The notes: generated from the letters alone by a model not told the origin. Counted from the stretch's first letter, positions 8,478-16,960 are shown. The stretch is DNA of 64,000 nucleotides from a virus (IMGVR_UViG_3300032323_002843:23909-87908); one strand, 5' to 3'. Translations and numbers: made by a program.

Positions 8478-10061
8478 TTACCCTAATATCCATGACATAT
8501 CTTCGAATTGACCACGTCCGTTATTTACCATATACGGGTTTTGTTGGCCGCTAGGTAACATAGGAACTGATGTGTCAAATCCTGTTCTAGATATGCTTGA
8601 TATCATTGCTCTGTTTAAATCCATTCCTTGTTCATAAAAACGCATCGCTGTATCTCTAGTGAACAATCCAATACCTAATGACATTACTAGGTCATCATTG
8701 TACCCGTTTTGTGCTTGTGCTTTACCATTTTGCCAGATAAACACACGTAATTCTTCTAATAAACGCTTAGAATGGAATATAAAAGCCTTTTCTCGAATAT
8801 ACGACTCCATTTTTGAGATAACAAGTGGTCTTGTCTTTGCTGATGTAGTAAATCCAGGAACTGTTTGTTCAGATTCCATTTTACTTAACCATTTATCTAT
8901 TTGCATTTCACCATAAGCACGAGGTGAATAATACATTTTAGGATACCCTTTATCTATGATGGTATTAACGACATCCCAACCGACATTAGCATTTTCAACC
9001 ACAAGTAAAGCATTATTATACTCAGTAGCAACAGAAACAAGCATATTACCATAAGTACGAGTGTCAACTTGGGATTTATATTCTGCCACTTGTTCACACG
9101 TTGTAGCATCGATGACATGAAACGCTGAGTAGTCCGAACCATCTCCGCGAGCAACGTCAGCACAAACCAAATACTGCTTAGTATAATCAGGATACTGCCA
9201 AACCCAAAAATCGCCACCCATAAAGCGGCGTTCAACAGGCTCTTGTATATAAGTTTCTTCATAAAAAGATAATAAATCAGGTTCAACTACTGAATTACCA
9301 GAACCTAAGAAGTCACAGTCATATTCTTGAGCAAATTCACGTGGTGACATGTTTGCACGCTCTGTAGCTTCCCACTTTTCATCTCTATCAGGATGTAAAT
9401 CCCATCTTAATTTAATCGCTTTAAATTCATTCTTCCCTATTTCAGCCTCACTATACATTTTATGAAACCAGTTACCAACACCGTTTGGAGATGATAATGC
9501 TATAATTCCTCCACCTGTTGCGATGGTTGGTTTAATACTTGTATAAATTCTATCAATTCCTTCAATGAAGGCAGCCTCATCCACAATCAATAATGAAACA
9601 GCATAAGATCTACCTGCATCTGATGCAGCTGATGTAGCAACAATTTGAGAGTTATTGGCTAGTTTTAGTGATAGTTTATTATCTGATATTGGTTTTTGAT
9701 TGCCTCTTAACCAAGAAGGTAATGAATTGTACATAAACTGTACTTTCTCTACCATCCCTTTAGCTGTTTCTTGCTTTGTCGCAATACACAACACGGTTTT
9801 ATCCTTATTAAATAGCATTGTCCATAAAGCAAATCCAGCTGATAGTGTTGAGATACCTAACTGTCTTGATTTATTAATAATACTAAATCTATTAGCTCTA
9901 AGATCATTTAATACATCCTCTTGGAATGGATACAAATGAAACAAAACTCTACCTTTAATTGGGTGAGTAATATAACAATATTTTCTAAAGAAGTGTACAG
10001 GGTCTGTGGCACATTTGATGTATTCAGCCTTGATTATTTCTTTAATATTCGCTTGACTCAT
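8478..10061 (-). CDS. 17: Large terminase subunit gp17
   Basis: A 527-residue DNA-packaging motor: an N-terminal ATPase followed by an RNase H-fold headful nuclease. The adenine motif YPFQEDVL, the deviant Walker A SRQLGIST (65-72), the Walker B LLIVDE (157-162) and the coupling motif SSPNG are all visible. Nuclease acidic residues are in CADVARGDGSD (Asp302), VVENANVGWD (Glu356) and YNDDLVMS (Asp455/456). The length is close to family average although the N-terminus is shorter than in T4. No small terminase (gp16) is visible nearby. A late box lies 4 nt before the ATG. Confidence 0.95.
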   Translation of the reverse strand: MSQANIKEIIKAEYIKCATDPVHFFRKYCYITHPIKGRVLFHLYPFQEDVLNDLRANRFSIINKSRQLGISTLSAGFALWTMLFNKDKTVLCIATKQETAKGMVEKVQFMYNSLPSWLRGNQKPISDNKLSLKLANNSQIVATSAASDAGRSYAVSLLIVDEAAFIEGIDRIYTSIKPTIATGGGIIALSSPNGVGNWFHKMYSEAEIGKNEFKAIKLRWDLHPDRDEKWEATERANMSPREFAQEYDCDFLGSGNSVVEPDLLSFYEETYIQEPVERRFMGGDFWVWQYPDYTKQYLVCADVARGDGSDYSAFHVIDATTCEQVAEYKSQVDTRTYGNMLVSVATEYNNALLVVENANVGWDVVNTIIDKGYPKMYYSPRAYGEMQIDKWLSKMESEQTVPGFTTSAKTRPLVISKMESYIREKAFIFHSKRLLEELRVFIWQNGKAQAQNGYNDDLVMSLGIGLFTRDTAMRFYEQGMDLNRAMISSISRTGFDTSVPMLPSGQQNPYMVNNGRGQFEDMSWILG

Positions 10062-10065
10062 GTAT

Positions 10066-10072
10066 ATAAATA
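10066..10072 (-). promoter_or_regulatory. Late promoter box, terminase gene, 4 nt before ATG
   Basis: TATATTTATATAC then ATG, just after the terminator of the upstream gene. Same 4-nt spacing as the boxes at 3114, 32212 and 46841. Confidence 0.5.
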
Positions 10073-10080
10073 TATAAAAA

Positions 10081-10104
10081 AGGCCCGCCCTTGCGGACAG
10101 GCCT
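10081..10104 (-). terminator. Rho-independent terminator
   Basis: GC-rich inverted repeat (AGGCC/GGCCT plus CGC/GCG, loop CCTT, one bulge) followed on the minus strand by six T. It lies about 25 nt after the stop of the 227-residue membrane protein gene and separates it from the terminase gene. Confidence 0.75.
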
Positions 10105-10126
10105 AGTTATGTGGGGGCGTGGGGTA

Positions 10127-10810
10127 TTATTTTACTAACATCAAGTAAGCCAATCCACCAATCACTACATAGCTTCCTATGCGTTGGAATTTAGATTTTA
10201 CTTTTAACTTGTTGTATTGTAATTCTAATTTTTGATATTGTCCTTCCCATCCTGTAATTTCTTTATCTTTATTAAGGATGATGTTTTTGTAGTTAAGTTC
10301 TTTATTAGCATATTTTCCAATAATACTATCTTTAACAGTTACTTTACTTTCTAATGTAGTGATAGAACTATCTTTTAATACAATAATTTGTTTAGCACCA
10401 TCTAATTCTACTAAATCCTTAGCAACACTTACTAATACTGGTTGTGCTACTGGTAATGGGTTAGTTACTGTATCTTTAGGGTAACGTCTGTTAAGTGAAC
10501 TGATTAATTCTTGTTCTGAATAAGAATCAACATTATTTTTCTCAATTTCAATTGTTTCAACAATCTTAATCACTTTTACTTTTTGATGTGCTAATTTATC
10601 TTCTAAAACATCACTAACTTGATTTAATGAATCAATTGCAGCATCTTCTTTAGCGATTTGATCATATAATGAATCGTTTACTTTATGTAAGCTATCCATT
10701 TGAGATAAAAATGCTTTATGCTCAACATTGTTGTTACATTTTTCAAATAATACACTACCGATTAATATTGCTATTACAGCAAATAAAACAATTGGTAAAA
10801 CTTTTTTCAT
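10127..10810 (-). CDS. Membrane-anchored coiled-coil protein
   Basis: A 227-residue protein. Residues 1-22 form a hydrophobic N-terminal anchor (VLPIVLFAVIAILIGSVLF), followed by a long coiled coil with repeated SLxxVxDSL patterns, and a hydrophobic C-terminal end (YVVIGGLAYLMLVK). This plan resembles spanins or other envelope-spanning phage proteins, so a lysis role is possible, but no family signature is visible. It has its own terminator and directly follows a cargo gene. Confidence 0.6.
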   Translation of the reverse strand: MKKVLPIVLFAVIAILIGSVLFEKCNNNVEHKAFLSQMDSLHKVNDSLYDQIAKEDAAIDSLNQVSDVLEDKLAHQKVKVIKIVETIEIEKNNVDSYSEQELISSLNRRYPKDTVTNPLPVAQPVLVSVAKDLVELDGAKQIIVLKDSSITTLESKVTVKDSIIGKYANKELNYKNIILNKDKEITGWEGQYQKLELQYNKLKVKSKFQRIGSYVVIGGLAYLMLVK

Positions 10811-10815
10811 ATATT

Positions 10816-11763
10816 TTATTTTTTTATACCTGCGTAATATTGCATTCTACCTTTTACCCATTCATCTAATGGTTCTTCTGTTTCTACATCTTCGATATCA
10901 ATAGGCTCATATTTTTTACCTGTAGCCTTTTCTTGACGTTGTTGTAAGTATTTAGAAGAAGCAACTGCGTCAGCGATACGTTTTTCTAATGATGCTTTTA
11001 AATCACGTAAACGTTGTAATTCGTCTGATGGTCTATCACCAATATCACCAGCAACACCTTTTGATTTCTTTAATTTTAAGATGTTAGATTTAGTAGCAGC
11101 TAAACGATTTTCTAAATCAGAAACTTTCATAAATGCTTCATAATCAGCATCTGACATTTTAGCAGCAGATACATCTGCTTTTTCAATATCACCAATTTCT
11201 GGTTCTTCATCTCCAGCAGCCATTGCTTTAGCAAAAGTAGCATCAACTTCTTCATCGCTCATATCACCTTGAATAAAACCAAATTCATCATCGGTGGTTG
11301 CTTCAGCACCAGCATCAGCAGCAGGGCGACTTAAACGTGGAGCGCTTTGTGTACCTGATGGTACAATTGTACCATTAGCAACAAGAGCCATAAAATCAGC
11401 ATTAATTGGATTTTGCTTATCATATCCTAAAGCACCAGCTACATCAATTTTTGACATTGGTTCTTCTGTAGACTGCATTGCAGTGATAATTCTAGCTTTT
11501 TTACCAGTAAAATCAGCAGCAGCTGCATCAGGAGCTAATTCATATCGTACTGCAACGTTTGCCATTTCGTCAATTTCTTCTTCAGTAATATCTTCTCTAC
11601 CTGAAGATAAGTCAGATTTTTGTGCCTGCAAAGCTTTAATTTTAGCATCAATAGCTTTCATTTCAGCGTCTTTAGCCGTTTTTTCAGCAGGAGATATGTC
11701 CGCTTCGTTTACTGCCTCAGCAATAGCGGTGCGAATCATTTCTTTTAGTTCAGATCTTTTCAT
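10816..11763 (-). CDS. Cargo-type virion protein with capsid-targeting N-terminus
   Basis: A 315-residue protein read from ATG 11763; a start at 11784 is possible but would sit next to the late box. The N-terminus MKRSELKEMIRTAIAEAVNE gives two candidate gp21 sites (I-A-E-A and V-N-E-A). The rest is Ala/Asp/Glu/Lys-rich with predicted helices. A weak winged-helix-like stretch (KARIITAMQSTEEPMSKIDV and the following AGALGYD) lies at about residues 85-125, and a coiled coil occupies the last third. Probably packaged in the head; biochemical role unknown. Confidence 0.68.
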   Translation of the reverse strand: MKRSELKEMIRTAIAEAVNEADISPAEKTAKDAEMKAIDAKIKALQAQKSDLSSGREDITEEEIDEMANVAVRYELAPDAAAADFTGKKARIITAMQSTEEPMSKIDVAGALGYDKQNPINADFMALVANGTIVPSGTQSAPRLSRPAADAGAEATTDDEFGFIQGDMSDEEVDATFAKAMAAGDEEPEIGDIEKADVSAAKMSDADYEAFMKVSDLENRLAATKSNILKLKKSKGVAGDIGDRPSDELQRLRDLKASLEKRIADAVASSKYLQQRQEKATGKKYEPIDIEDVETEEPLDEWVKGRMQYYAGIKK

Positions 11764-11784
11764 TTTATCGTTAATGTTATGCAT

Positions 11785-11791
11785 ATAAATA
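11785..11791 (-). promoter_or_regulatory. Late promoter box
   Basis: AATATTTATATGC, 21 nt before ATG 11763. Confidence 0.5.
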
Positions 11792-12310
11792 TTAAATGTT
11801 TTGTAAAATTGTAGCGATACGTTCCTCAGTTGTACCCTCTATTGTAATTAGTCGTTGTGGTGGATATTCAGCTAAAGACATTTTAATAACCTCATCAATT
11901 TTACGTCTATAATGTAAATCAGTTTCACGAACACCATTATCTTCCATAATAACACCACGAGGATCAACATAAATAACTAAATCATATTGATTACGAAGCA
12001 TCATAGCTGCTTCAACAAATGTACGTTTATCAAAATCACTAATTGATTTAGCTCCTAATGTAAATGCACATACATCCCATATTGTTCTGTCTGTAATGAT
12101 ATTTGGTTGTAGTAATTCACTAGCACGTTCAGCTAAAAATACAAACTGACCTGGTAATGTAGAATCAGTATTCAATGGAATACCTAAATCACGTAAGTAT
12201 TTACTACGCTCAGTATGTACACTATGATCTTTAAATTGATCTAATTCACCTAATGCTCTAGCTAATGTAGTTTTACCTACACTCATTGTACCTGCTAATC
12301 CTATTCTCAT
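11792..12310 (-). CDS. P-loop nucleoside/nucleotide kinase-like protein (AAA_28/NadR-like)
   Basis: A 172-residue P-loop protein. Walker A is GTMSVGKTT (residues 7-15). It continues with TERSKYLRDLGIPLNT, FLAERASELL and TDRTIWDVCAFTLGA, and a lid-like RETDLHYRRKID. This layout matches the AAA_28/NadR C-terminal kinase group (ribosylnicotinamide kinase and related small-molecule kinases). The substrate cannot be read from sequence; nicotinamide riboside or a nucleoside are both plausible. It overlaps the next gene by 4 nt and has no targeting helix, so it probably acts in the infected cell. Confidence 0.7.
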   Translation of the reverse strand: MRIGLAGTMSVGKTTLARALGELDQFKDHSVHTERSKYLRDLGIPLNTDSTLPGQFVFLAERASELLQPNIITDRTIWDVCAFTLGAKSISDFDKRTFVEAAMMLRNQYDLVIYVDPRGVIMEDNGVRETDLHYRRKIDEVIKMSLAEYPPQRLITIEGTTEERIATILQNI

Positions 12311-12552
12311 TTATTTCTATTATTTATTTTTTTCATTTGACGTGCTGTCTTCTTTTCCTGCTTAGCTTGCTTTATTTGTTGCTTAATAGCCTTTTCAGCA
12401 CCCGCCTTATACTTAATATCAACGTTAATAGGACCATGAAATTTATTTAAATCGTATGTCCATGTTTCAATAGTATATTCATCTTCATAAACACGAGTGA
12501 ATTTACGTGGTGCTACTGCTGGTTCTATTACTGCTGGTCTTCCTCTACTCAT
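12307..12552 (-). CDS. Small basic protein with one AT-hook-like motif
   Basis: An 81-residue protein. The N-terminus SRGRPAV is a minimal AT-hook core (RGRP). A central beta-like region (YEDEYTIETWTYDLNKFHGP) leads into a Lys/Gln-rich helical tail. It is translationally coupled to the kinase gene by ATGA overlap. Probably DNA-binding; unrecognised otherwise. Confidence 0.55.
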   Translation of the reverse strand: MSRGRPAVIEPAVAPRKFTRVYEDEYTIETWTYDLNKFHGPINVDIKYKAGAEKAIKQQIKQAKQEKKTARQMKKINNRNK

Positions 12553-12579
12553 ATAATAAAGATATAATCTTTACTCTGC

Positions 12580-12810
12580 TTAAACTCTAGCGCCTGCTGC
12601 TTTACCAACTGCGGTTTTGTAAAACGGAACACCATTAGCATCTTTTTTAGCTGCTTCCCATTGAAATTTAGAGTATTTGATTCCAAATAAATAATATTCA
12701 GCAGCACGCTTATTACCTTGTGGAATGTAAGCGGGGCCATCAAAATTATGCATTTTACCATCTAAGTAGTGTACAATACTACCATCTGTTGTTTTAATTT
12801 TTTTAGTCAT
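12580..12810 (-). CDS. Small protein with DGKxHxxDGPA repeat
   Basis: A 76-residue protein with two imperfect copies of the motif seen in many T4-like phage proteins, in which a YLDGKMHNFDGPA-type strand pair is followed by a YYLFGIKY-type strand. This resembles MORN-like beta repeats. Known copies have no assigned function. It lies between the oxidoreductase and the AT-hook gene. Confidence 0.6.
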   Translation of the reverse strand: MTKKIKTTDGSIVHYLDGKMHNFDGPAYIPQGNKRAAEYYLFGIKYSKFQWEAAKKDANGVPFYKTAVGKAAGARV

Positions 12811-12815
12811 TGTTT

Positions 12816-14117
12816 TTATTTTATTAAATTTTCTGCAATATAAATCCCATGTGCACCTGATACTGTAATACCTCTAGCTGATAGGGCATCACCAGCAAAG
12901 TGTACATTTGGATATTCTGTTAATGATAAGTTATCATAGTTTACTAATGGTTCAGGTGATAAGTACTTTACTTCAGGCATATACATACCCCAATCATCAC
13001 CAAATTCAAATACTTTATCCATTGATAGTATAAAATCATGAATGTAGGTAGCATATTCTCCTAATACTTCATAAAACCTAACTAAAGTATCAACTGGATA
13101 AGCAGCCACAGTTGTTCCTTCGGATGTTAATCCTGGGGTGCGAGTACGGTTGGGAGAATAATATAATCCTTTTCCATTAACTTGTAGTTTTGATACTACA
13201 TCTCTACTCCACTTAAATGGATCTTCAATACCCTTAATTTCCATTAATATACCAAAGTTAGTCATATCATTTCTAAATTCTTCACCTTTCTTAGCGTGAC
13301 CATTGTAGCTAACATCACCATATGTTTCTTCTACAGCAACATAAGCTGCATTGTTATTAGTACAGAACGATCTTAAAGATACATTATCAAATTTTTGATA
13401 TAACTTAAAGTCATAAGATACATCAATTAATTTCTGGAAGTATTTTTGTGGTGCTTCAAATCGAACACCAATTTGTACTGATTTAGGTTCATTAGGTAGT
13501 TTATAATCATCAGCTAATTTTTGAGCAAAATCAATACCTGATTTACCTACTGCAAATATTAATTCATCATAATTAGTAAAGGCTCCTAATTCTTCTTTAC
13601 TATTAGTAGCTGTTATATAATTTTCCTTAAAATTAATACTAGTAACCTCAAAGTTCCAAGCAAATGTAACACCTTTATCTAACAAATATTGATACCATGT
13701 TTTAGCAATTTCATGTAAGAAATTAGATCCAATGTGCCATACAGGGAACATTCTCAAACCAAAATATGGTTTAATAAATTCAGGTTCTTCCTGAGGATCA
13801 GACATGAATATTTCTTCTGGTTTAGGGTGGAAGCGAGTAAAGTTATCTACTACTTGTTTCATTAATTCCATTGCTTTTTCTTCACCACAGTATTTTGATA
13901 GTTGACCACCAATTGAGGTGTGGTATGTTAATTTACCATCACTCCATCCACCAGCACCAAGCATACCAGTCATTACCTCTTCAGGTAAGCGGTTAATTGG
14001 GTCATTACCCTTATCTATAATTGTGATTAGGCTACCATCATAGCCATTATCTACTAATTTAGTAGCGGCATTAATACCTGCTACTCCTGCTCCAATGATT
14101 ACTATTTTCTTATTCAT
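12816..14117 (-). CDS. FAD-dependent oxidoreductase (COG2509-like)
   Basis: A 433-residue flavoprotein. The N-terminal Rossmann motif IIGAGVAGINAATKLVDNG (from residue 6) binds FAD. The middle has a GGWSDGKLTYH segment, and near the C-terminus RTPGLTSEGTTVAAYPV and HFAGDALSARGITVSGAHG form the second FAD-binding signature. These features fit uncharacterised FAD-dependent dehydrogenases of the COG2509 type; the substrate is unknown. The length is complete and the cofactor motifs look intact, so it is probably active. It is a metabolic or redox gene in the cargo region, without a targeting helix. Confidence 0.8.
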   Translation of the reverse strand: MNKKIVIIGAGVAGINAATKLVDNGYDGSLITIIDKGNDPINRLPEEVMTGMLGAGGWSDGKLTYHTSIGGQLSKYCGEEKAMELMKQVVDNFTRFHPKPEEIFMSDPQEEPEFIKPYFGLRMFPVWHIGSNFLHEIAKTWYQYLLDKGVTFAWNFEVTSINFKENYITATNSKEELGAFTNYDELIFAVGKSGIDFAQKLADDYKLPNEPKSVQIGVRFEAPQKYFQKLIDVSYDFKLYQKFDNVSLRSFCTNNNAAYVAVEETYGDVSYNGHAKKGEEFRNDMTNFGILMEIKGIEDPFKWSRDVVSKLQVNGKGLYYSPNRTRTPGLTSEGTTVAAYPVDTLVRFYEVLGEYATYIHDFILSMDKVFEFGDDWGMYMPEVKYLSPEPLVNYDNLSLTEYPNVHFAGDALSARGITVSGAHGIYIAENLIK

Positions 14118-14172
14118 AAATTAAATTAAACATGTAAATATAATAAAAAATTTTGCCTTTTCAAAATAGAAG

Positions 14173-14198
14173 GTGGCCCACCTTTTGGGGTGGGCCAC
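14173..14198 (-). terminator. Strong hairpin terminator
   Basis: Perfect 10-bp stem GTGGCCCACC/GGTGGGCCAC with a 6-nt loop, followed on the minus strand by CTTCTATTTTG. It lies between the nuclease-like gene and the oxidoreductase gene. A smaller inverted repeat GAACGG/CCGTTC lies at 14227-14247, directly after the stop of the upstream gene. Confidence 0.75.
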
Positions 14199-14251
14199 TA
14201 CTCCAATATGATTATCTCTTACGAGCGAACGGGCAATGAATCCGTTCTGTC

Positions 14252-15112
14252 TTATTCTTCTTCGTCTAGTCCTTCTTTTTTAGGTTTACTTTTACCATAA
14301 GTTGGTTCAAAGTAAATCACAAATCTTACTTTTAATTTATTTCCTATTTTAAAGCTAGTTTCTCTATCAGTTGGACCTTGTATTAATGATGTTTTAATCA
14401 TACTAGCAAAGTCTAATTTTTCTAATCCTGTTTTGATTTGTTTTTCTAAAACATCACCCATTTCATCTACGTTAGTTCTAGAAGCAACATCTTGTCCAAA
14501 TGATAATTCTCTTAATAATTTACCATATACTACTCTTACTTGTATATCTTTACTAGATGTATTAGTTACAAAAGCGTAGAATTTATCTGCTGAGTAGTAT
14601 GTTGTTTGTAGTTGGGTATTAATTTTATTATCTTTGCTGGATTTAATCTCAACTATTTTACCACCTATAATAGCGTCTTGTCCTCTACCTTTATTAGCAA
14701 CATCGCTAGCTTCAACATTTTTTACTTTATTAGAGTAATTAATAATACATGTTTCTACTTCTTTACCAATATTACTTTCACGCTCAGGCACTAATTCTTC
14801 TCGTCTCCAATCAGCAATAGTATTAACTACTTCAGGAAATACAGTTCTTAATTCGCCCATTTCTGAGGAATAATGTTGTAAAGTGTAAGATGCTAGTTTA
14901 TCAAATACTTCTAGTTTAGTAAGAACACTTTCATCACCAATATATGAAAATATATTAGTTAATTGATCGTCTTGATCTTCATTTAAAAGATCAATATTAA
15001 ATTCTTTTAATATTTCGTCTAATATAGCTTTCTTTTTTGGATTGTTTATATCAACAATCCCATCATGGCATCTAAATGACCATTCACGTAATATTTTATC
15101 TATAACTGTCAT
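14252..15112 (-). CDS. PD-(D/E)XK nuclease-like protein
   Basis: A 286-residue protein. The N-terminus ILREWSFRCHDGIVDINNP is a motif I recall from proteins in marine T4-like phages. The second half has the restriction-type core GRGQDAIIGGKIVEIKSS (about residues 142-160): an Asp, a beta strand, then E-x-K, followed by QLQTTYYSADKFYAFVTN. This fits the PD-(D/E)XK fold, so cleavage of DNA is inferred. The acidic C-terminus (GLDEEE) is dispensable-looking. It lies amid cargo genes, so delivery with the virion is possible but no targeting helix is clear. Confidence 0.68.
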   Translation of the reverse strand: MTVIDKILREWSFRCHDGIVDINNPKKKAILDEILKEFNIDLLNEDQDDQLTNIFSYIGDESVLTKLEVFDKLASYTLQHYSSEMGELRTVFPEVVNTIADWRREELVPERESNIGKEVETCIINYSNKVKNVEASDVANKGRGQDAIIGGKIVEIKSSKDNKINTQLQTTYYSADKFYAFVTNTSSKDIQVRVVYGKLLRELSFGQDVASRTNVDEMGDVLEKQIKTGLEKLDFASMIKTSLIQGPTDRETSFKIGNKLKVRFVIYFEPTYGKSKPKKEGLDEEE

Positions 15113-15636
15113 TATGCTGCTGGGGTTTCTTCAGGAGTTTCTTCTTCTGCTGGAGGTGTTTCTGATGGTATTTCAGCAGCAGGTGCACTTGTAGCTGCGC
15201 TAAATGCTTCAGCACCAGCATCAGGTTTTTTCATTTCACCTGCACCACCATCTTTTTCATCAACAGCATAATCTAATTCTAAAACATTAGCTATGGCTTG
15301 TTGAGCTCTTTCTAATTCACCTAAATTTTGTGTATTATATTTTCTACCAGCTACTTTAACTGTATAATTTTTTCTTCCATCATATCTAATATTAAAATCT
15401 TCTCCATTGATCATTTCAACCATAAAAGTTGTTGGTTTAGGAGCAATAATAGATACATTAGTAACAAAACGAGCAAAAGCAGGAGACATTAATCTTTCCA
15501 TTAGGTCTTTTAAACCAGGAAAGCGATATACTAGATACATTGCTCTTGTAGCTTTCTTTTGGCGTTGCTCTTCTTCTTGAAGTGCTTTACGAACAGCTAC
15601 TTTAATGTATTTTTCTAATATTAATTTTTTATTCAT
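15112..15636 (-). CDS. Cargo-type protein with targeting N-terminus and Pro/Glu tail
   Basis: A 174-residue protein. The N-terminus MNKKLILEKYIKVAVRKALQ ends in an L-Q-E site. A compact domain follows (RFPGLKDLMERLMSPAFARF, IRYDGRKNYTVKVAGRKYN; about residues 30-125), then a disordered Ala/Pro/Glu tail. The first two parts suggest a folded internal protein carried in the head. Unrecognised family. It overlaps the next gene by 1 nt and the previous by 8 nt. Confidence 0.65.
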   Translation of the reverse strand: MNKKLILEKYIKVAVRKALQEEEQRQKKATRAMYLVYRFPGLKDLMERLMSPAFARFVTNVSIIAPKPTTFMVEMINGEDFNIRYDGRKNYTVKVAGRKYNTQNLGELERAQQAIANVLELDYAVDEKDGGAGEMKKPDAGAEAFSAATSAPAAEIPSETPPAEEETPEETPAA

Positions 15637-16105
15637 TATCTTTTAGTTCGTGAAAACCTTGAGCTGCTTGCTCAATATAGTTTTCTGCTTTAGCGATATG
15701 GTCTTGAATCCATCCTGGGATATTACGTTCAGTATTGCCAAGTTTTTGTCTTAATTCGATAATTGCTTCTGCAATTGCTTCTAGGCTAGACACAGCCATA
15801 GATACTTCGTGGTCATCACCTTCTTTAATATTAGCAGCTATTGCTTTACGACGATTAGCTAAGTACTTATCTGTTTTATCTACTTTACCATCGTTATTAA
15901 TATCGTCATCTTCTTTACCTACAGCATCTAATTTTTCATCCATAGCACGTTTTGTAGCAGTAGCATACATTACTGCTTCAGCATCTTTGCCATAGCGTTT
16001 TTTAAAGTCGCCTTTTGCTTTTTTCATGCCCTTAACAAGGGTTTCCTTCTCCTTCTTTTCAGAAGAAGTCATCTTTTTTTCTAGTAAATCAATTAGCTTT
16101 ATCAC
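15629..16105 (-). CDS. Cargo-type protein with EF-hand-like loop
   Basis: A 158-residue protein starting with GTG at 16105. The N-terminus MIKLIDLLEKK is a short targeting helix (L-L-E). It continues with LVKGMKKAKGDFKKRYGKDA and VMYATATKRAM, a stretch I recognise in virion proteins of marine T4-like phages. An EF-hand/dockerin-type loop DINNDGKVDKTD (about residues 70-81) follows, then a second helical module ending IPGWIQDHIAKAENYIEQAA. Calcium binding is inferred from loop spacing. A head internal protein is the best guess. Confidence 0.68.
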   Translation of the reverse strand: MIKLIDLLEKKMTSSEKKEKETLVKGMKKAKGDFKKRYGKDAEAVMYATATKRAMDEKLDAVGKEDDDINNDGKVDKTDKYLANRRKAIAANIKEGDDHEVSMAVSSLEAIAEAIIELRQKLGNTERNIPGWIQDHIAKAENYIEQAAQGFHELKDNE

Positions 16106-16475
16106 TTAAAAAACGTAATTTATAAAGTAAAGAATATATTAATGCAACAAGTTCATCTACTTGGTTTTGAATGTATGAATCTTGAGCGATCATACCTCTA
16201 CTTTTTTCAATGAACATTACTAATGTAATAAAGTAAGCTATAATAGCATCACAGCTTTGATATTCTTGCAAAGATACATTACTATATCCTTCAATAATAC
16301 CGTACTTACCTTGATAAGATTCAACTAAACCATCAATAGCATCCACAATCTCTTCGTAAAATTTCTTTAATGCTTTGTGAGCAGCAAATGATGGAGTTTG
16401 CAAATGAAAGATGTGTGCCTGAGTACGGGCAGACATCAATGTTGATATGAATTGTCCTATTATAGCGTTTTCCAT
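16089..16475 (-). CDS. Helical hypothetical protein
   Basis: A 128-residue helical protein, unrecognised. Features include MENAIIGQFISTLMSARTQA at the start and several Tyr-rich helices (LVALIYSLLYKLRFLSD at the end). It contains a His-x3-Thr/His pattern (AHIFHLQTPSFAAHKALKKF), the general shape of the ferritin-like or DNA-starvation (Dps) fold, but ligand residues cannot be confirmed by eye. It overlaps its neighbours by 1-17 nt, so it is translated with the cargo genes. Confidence 0.55.
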   Translation of the reverse strand: MENAIIGQFISTLMSARTQAHIFHLQTPSFAAHKALKKFYEEIVDAIDGLVESYQGKYGIIEGYSNVSLQEYQSCDAIIAYFITLVMFIEKSRGMIAQDSYIQNQVDELVALIYSLLYKLRFLSDKAN

Positions 16476-16942
16476 TATTTCTTAGCTAATGGTTTTTTCT
16501 TTTCTTCTTTCTTTTCGTCAGCTTTAGGCTCTTCTTTCTTATCGTCTTTTTTATCAGCCTTCTTATCAGCTTTTTTTACAGCTGGTTTTTTAGCTTTTTC
16601 GATAAGACCCATCATTTCTTTAACTTTTTCAGTTTCAGAAGATACTTTACCTTCAACATCAGAAATTTGACTATCAAGCATTTCAGCTAATTTAGCATGA
16701 GCAGCTTTGATTTTTTCTAATTCGTTTACAAATTTTTGCATATGAGCGTATTCAGCTACGAATCCAGATGTTTCACCACCTTCAGCAATTTGGTATTGAC
16801 CCAATGCTTCTCTCATACTTTTAAGGCTTTGTAATTCTTTTTTAAGGTGTACTAATTTTCCACCGCTTTTTGGTAAGCCGCCTTTCTCCATTGCTTCTGC
16901 AATAGCTAATTTAATGACGTTACGTACTTCTGTAATATTCAT
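16475..16942 (-). CDS. Cargo-type coiled-coil protein with Lys-rich tail
   Basis: A 155-residue protein. The N-terminus MNITEVRNVIKLAIAEAMEK has an I-A-E-A site. A coiled coil follows (about residues 25-110), then a Lys/Asp/Glu-rich tail (KKADKKADKKDDKKEE) ending PLAKK. The plan of targeting helix, coiled coil and charged tail is that of a histone-like or DNA-associated internal head protein. It has its own late box 18 nt upstream. Confidence 0.65.
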   Translation of the reverse strand: MNITEVRNVIKLAIAEAMEKGGLPKSGGKLVHLKKELQSLKSMREALGQYQIAEGGETSGFVAEYAHMQKFVNELEKIKAAHAKLAEMLDSQISDVEGKVSSETEKVKEMMGLIEKAKKPAVKKADKKADKKDDKKEEPKADEKKEEKKKPLAKK

Positions 16943-16960
16943 GTTTTGTATTTTATATGT

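Noticed and set aside
12549-12761. Alternative 70-residue ORF overlapping the DGKxHxxDGPA gene
   Set aside because: Out-of-frame shadow; the 76-residue frame has the recognisable repeat.
16089-16475. Dps/ferritin-like reading of the 128-residue protein
   Set aside because: A few His-rich spacings suggest it, but the metal ligands do not line up by eye; kept as unknown.
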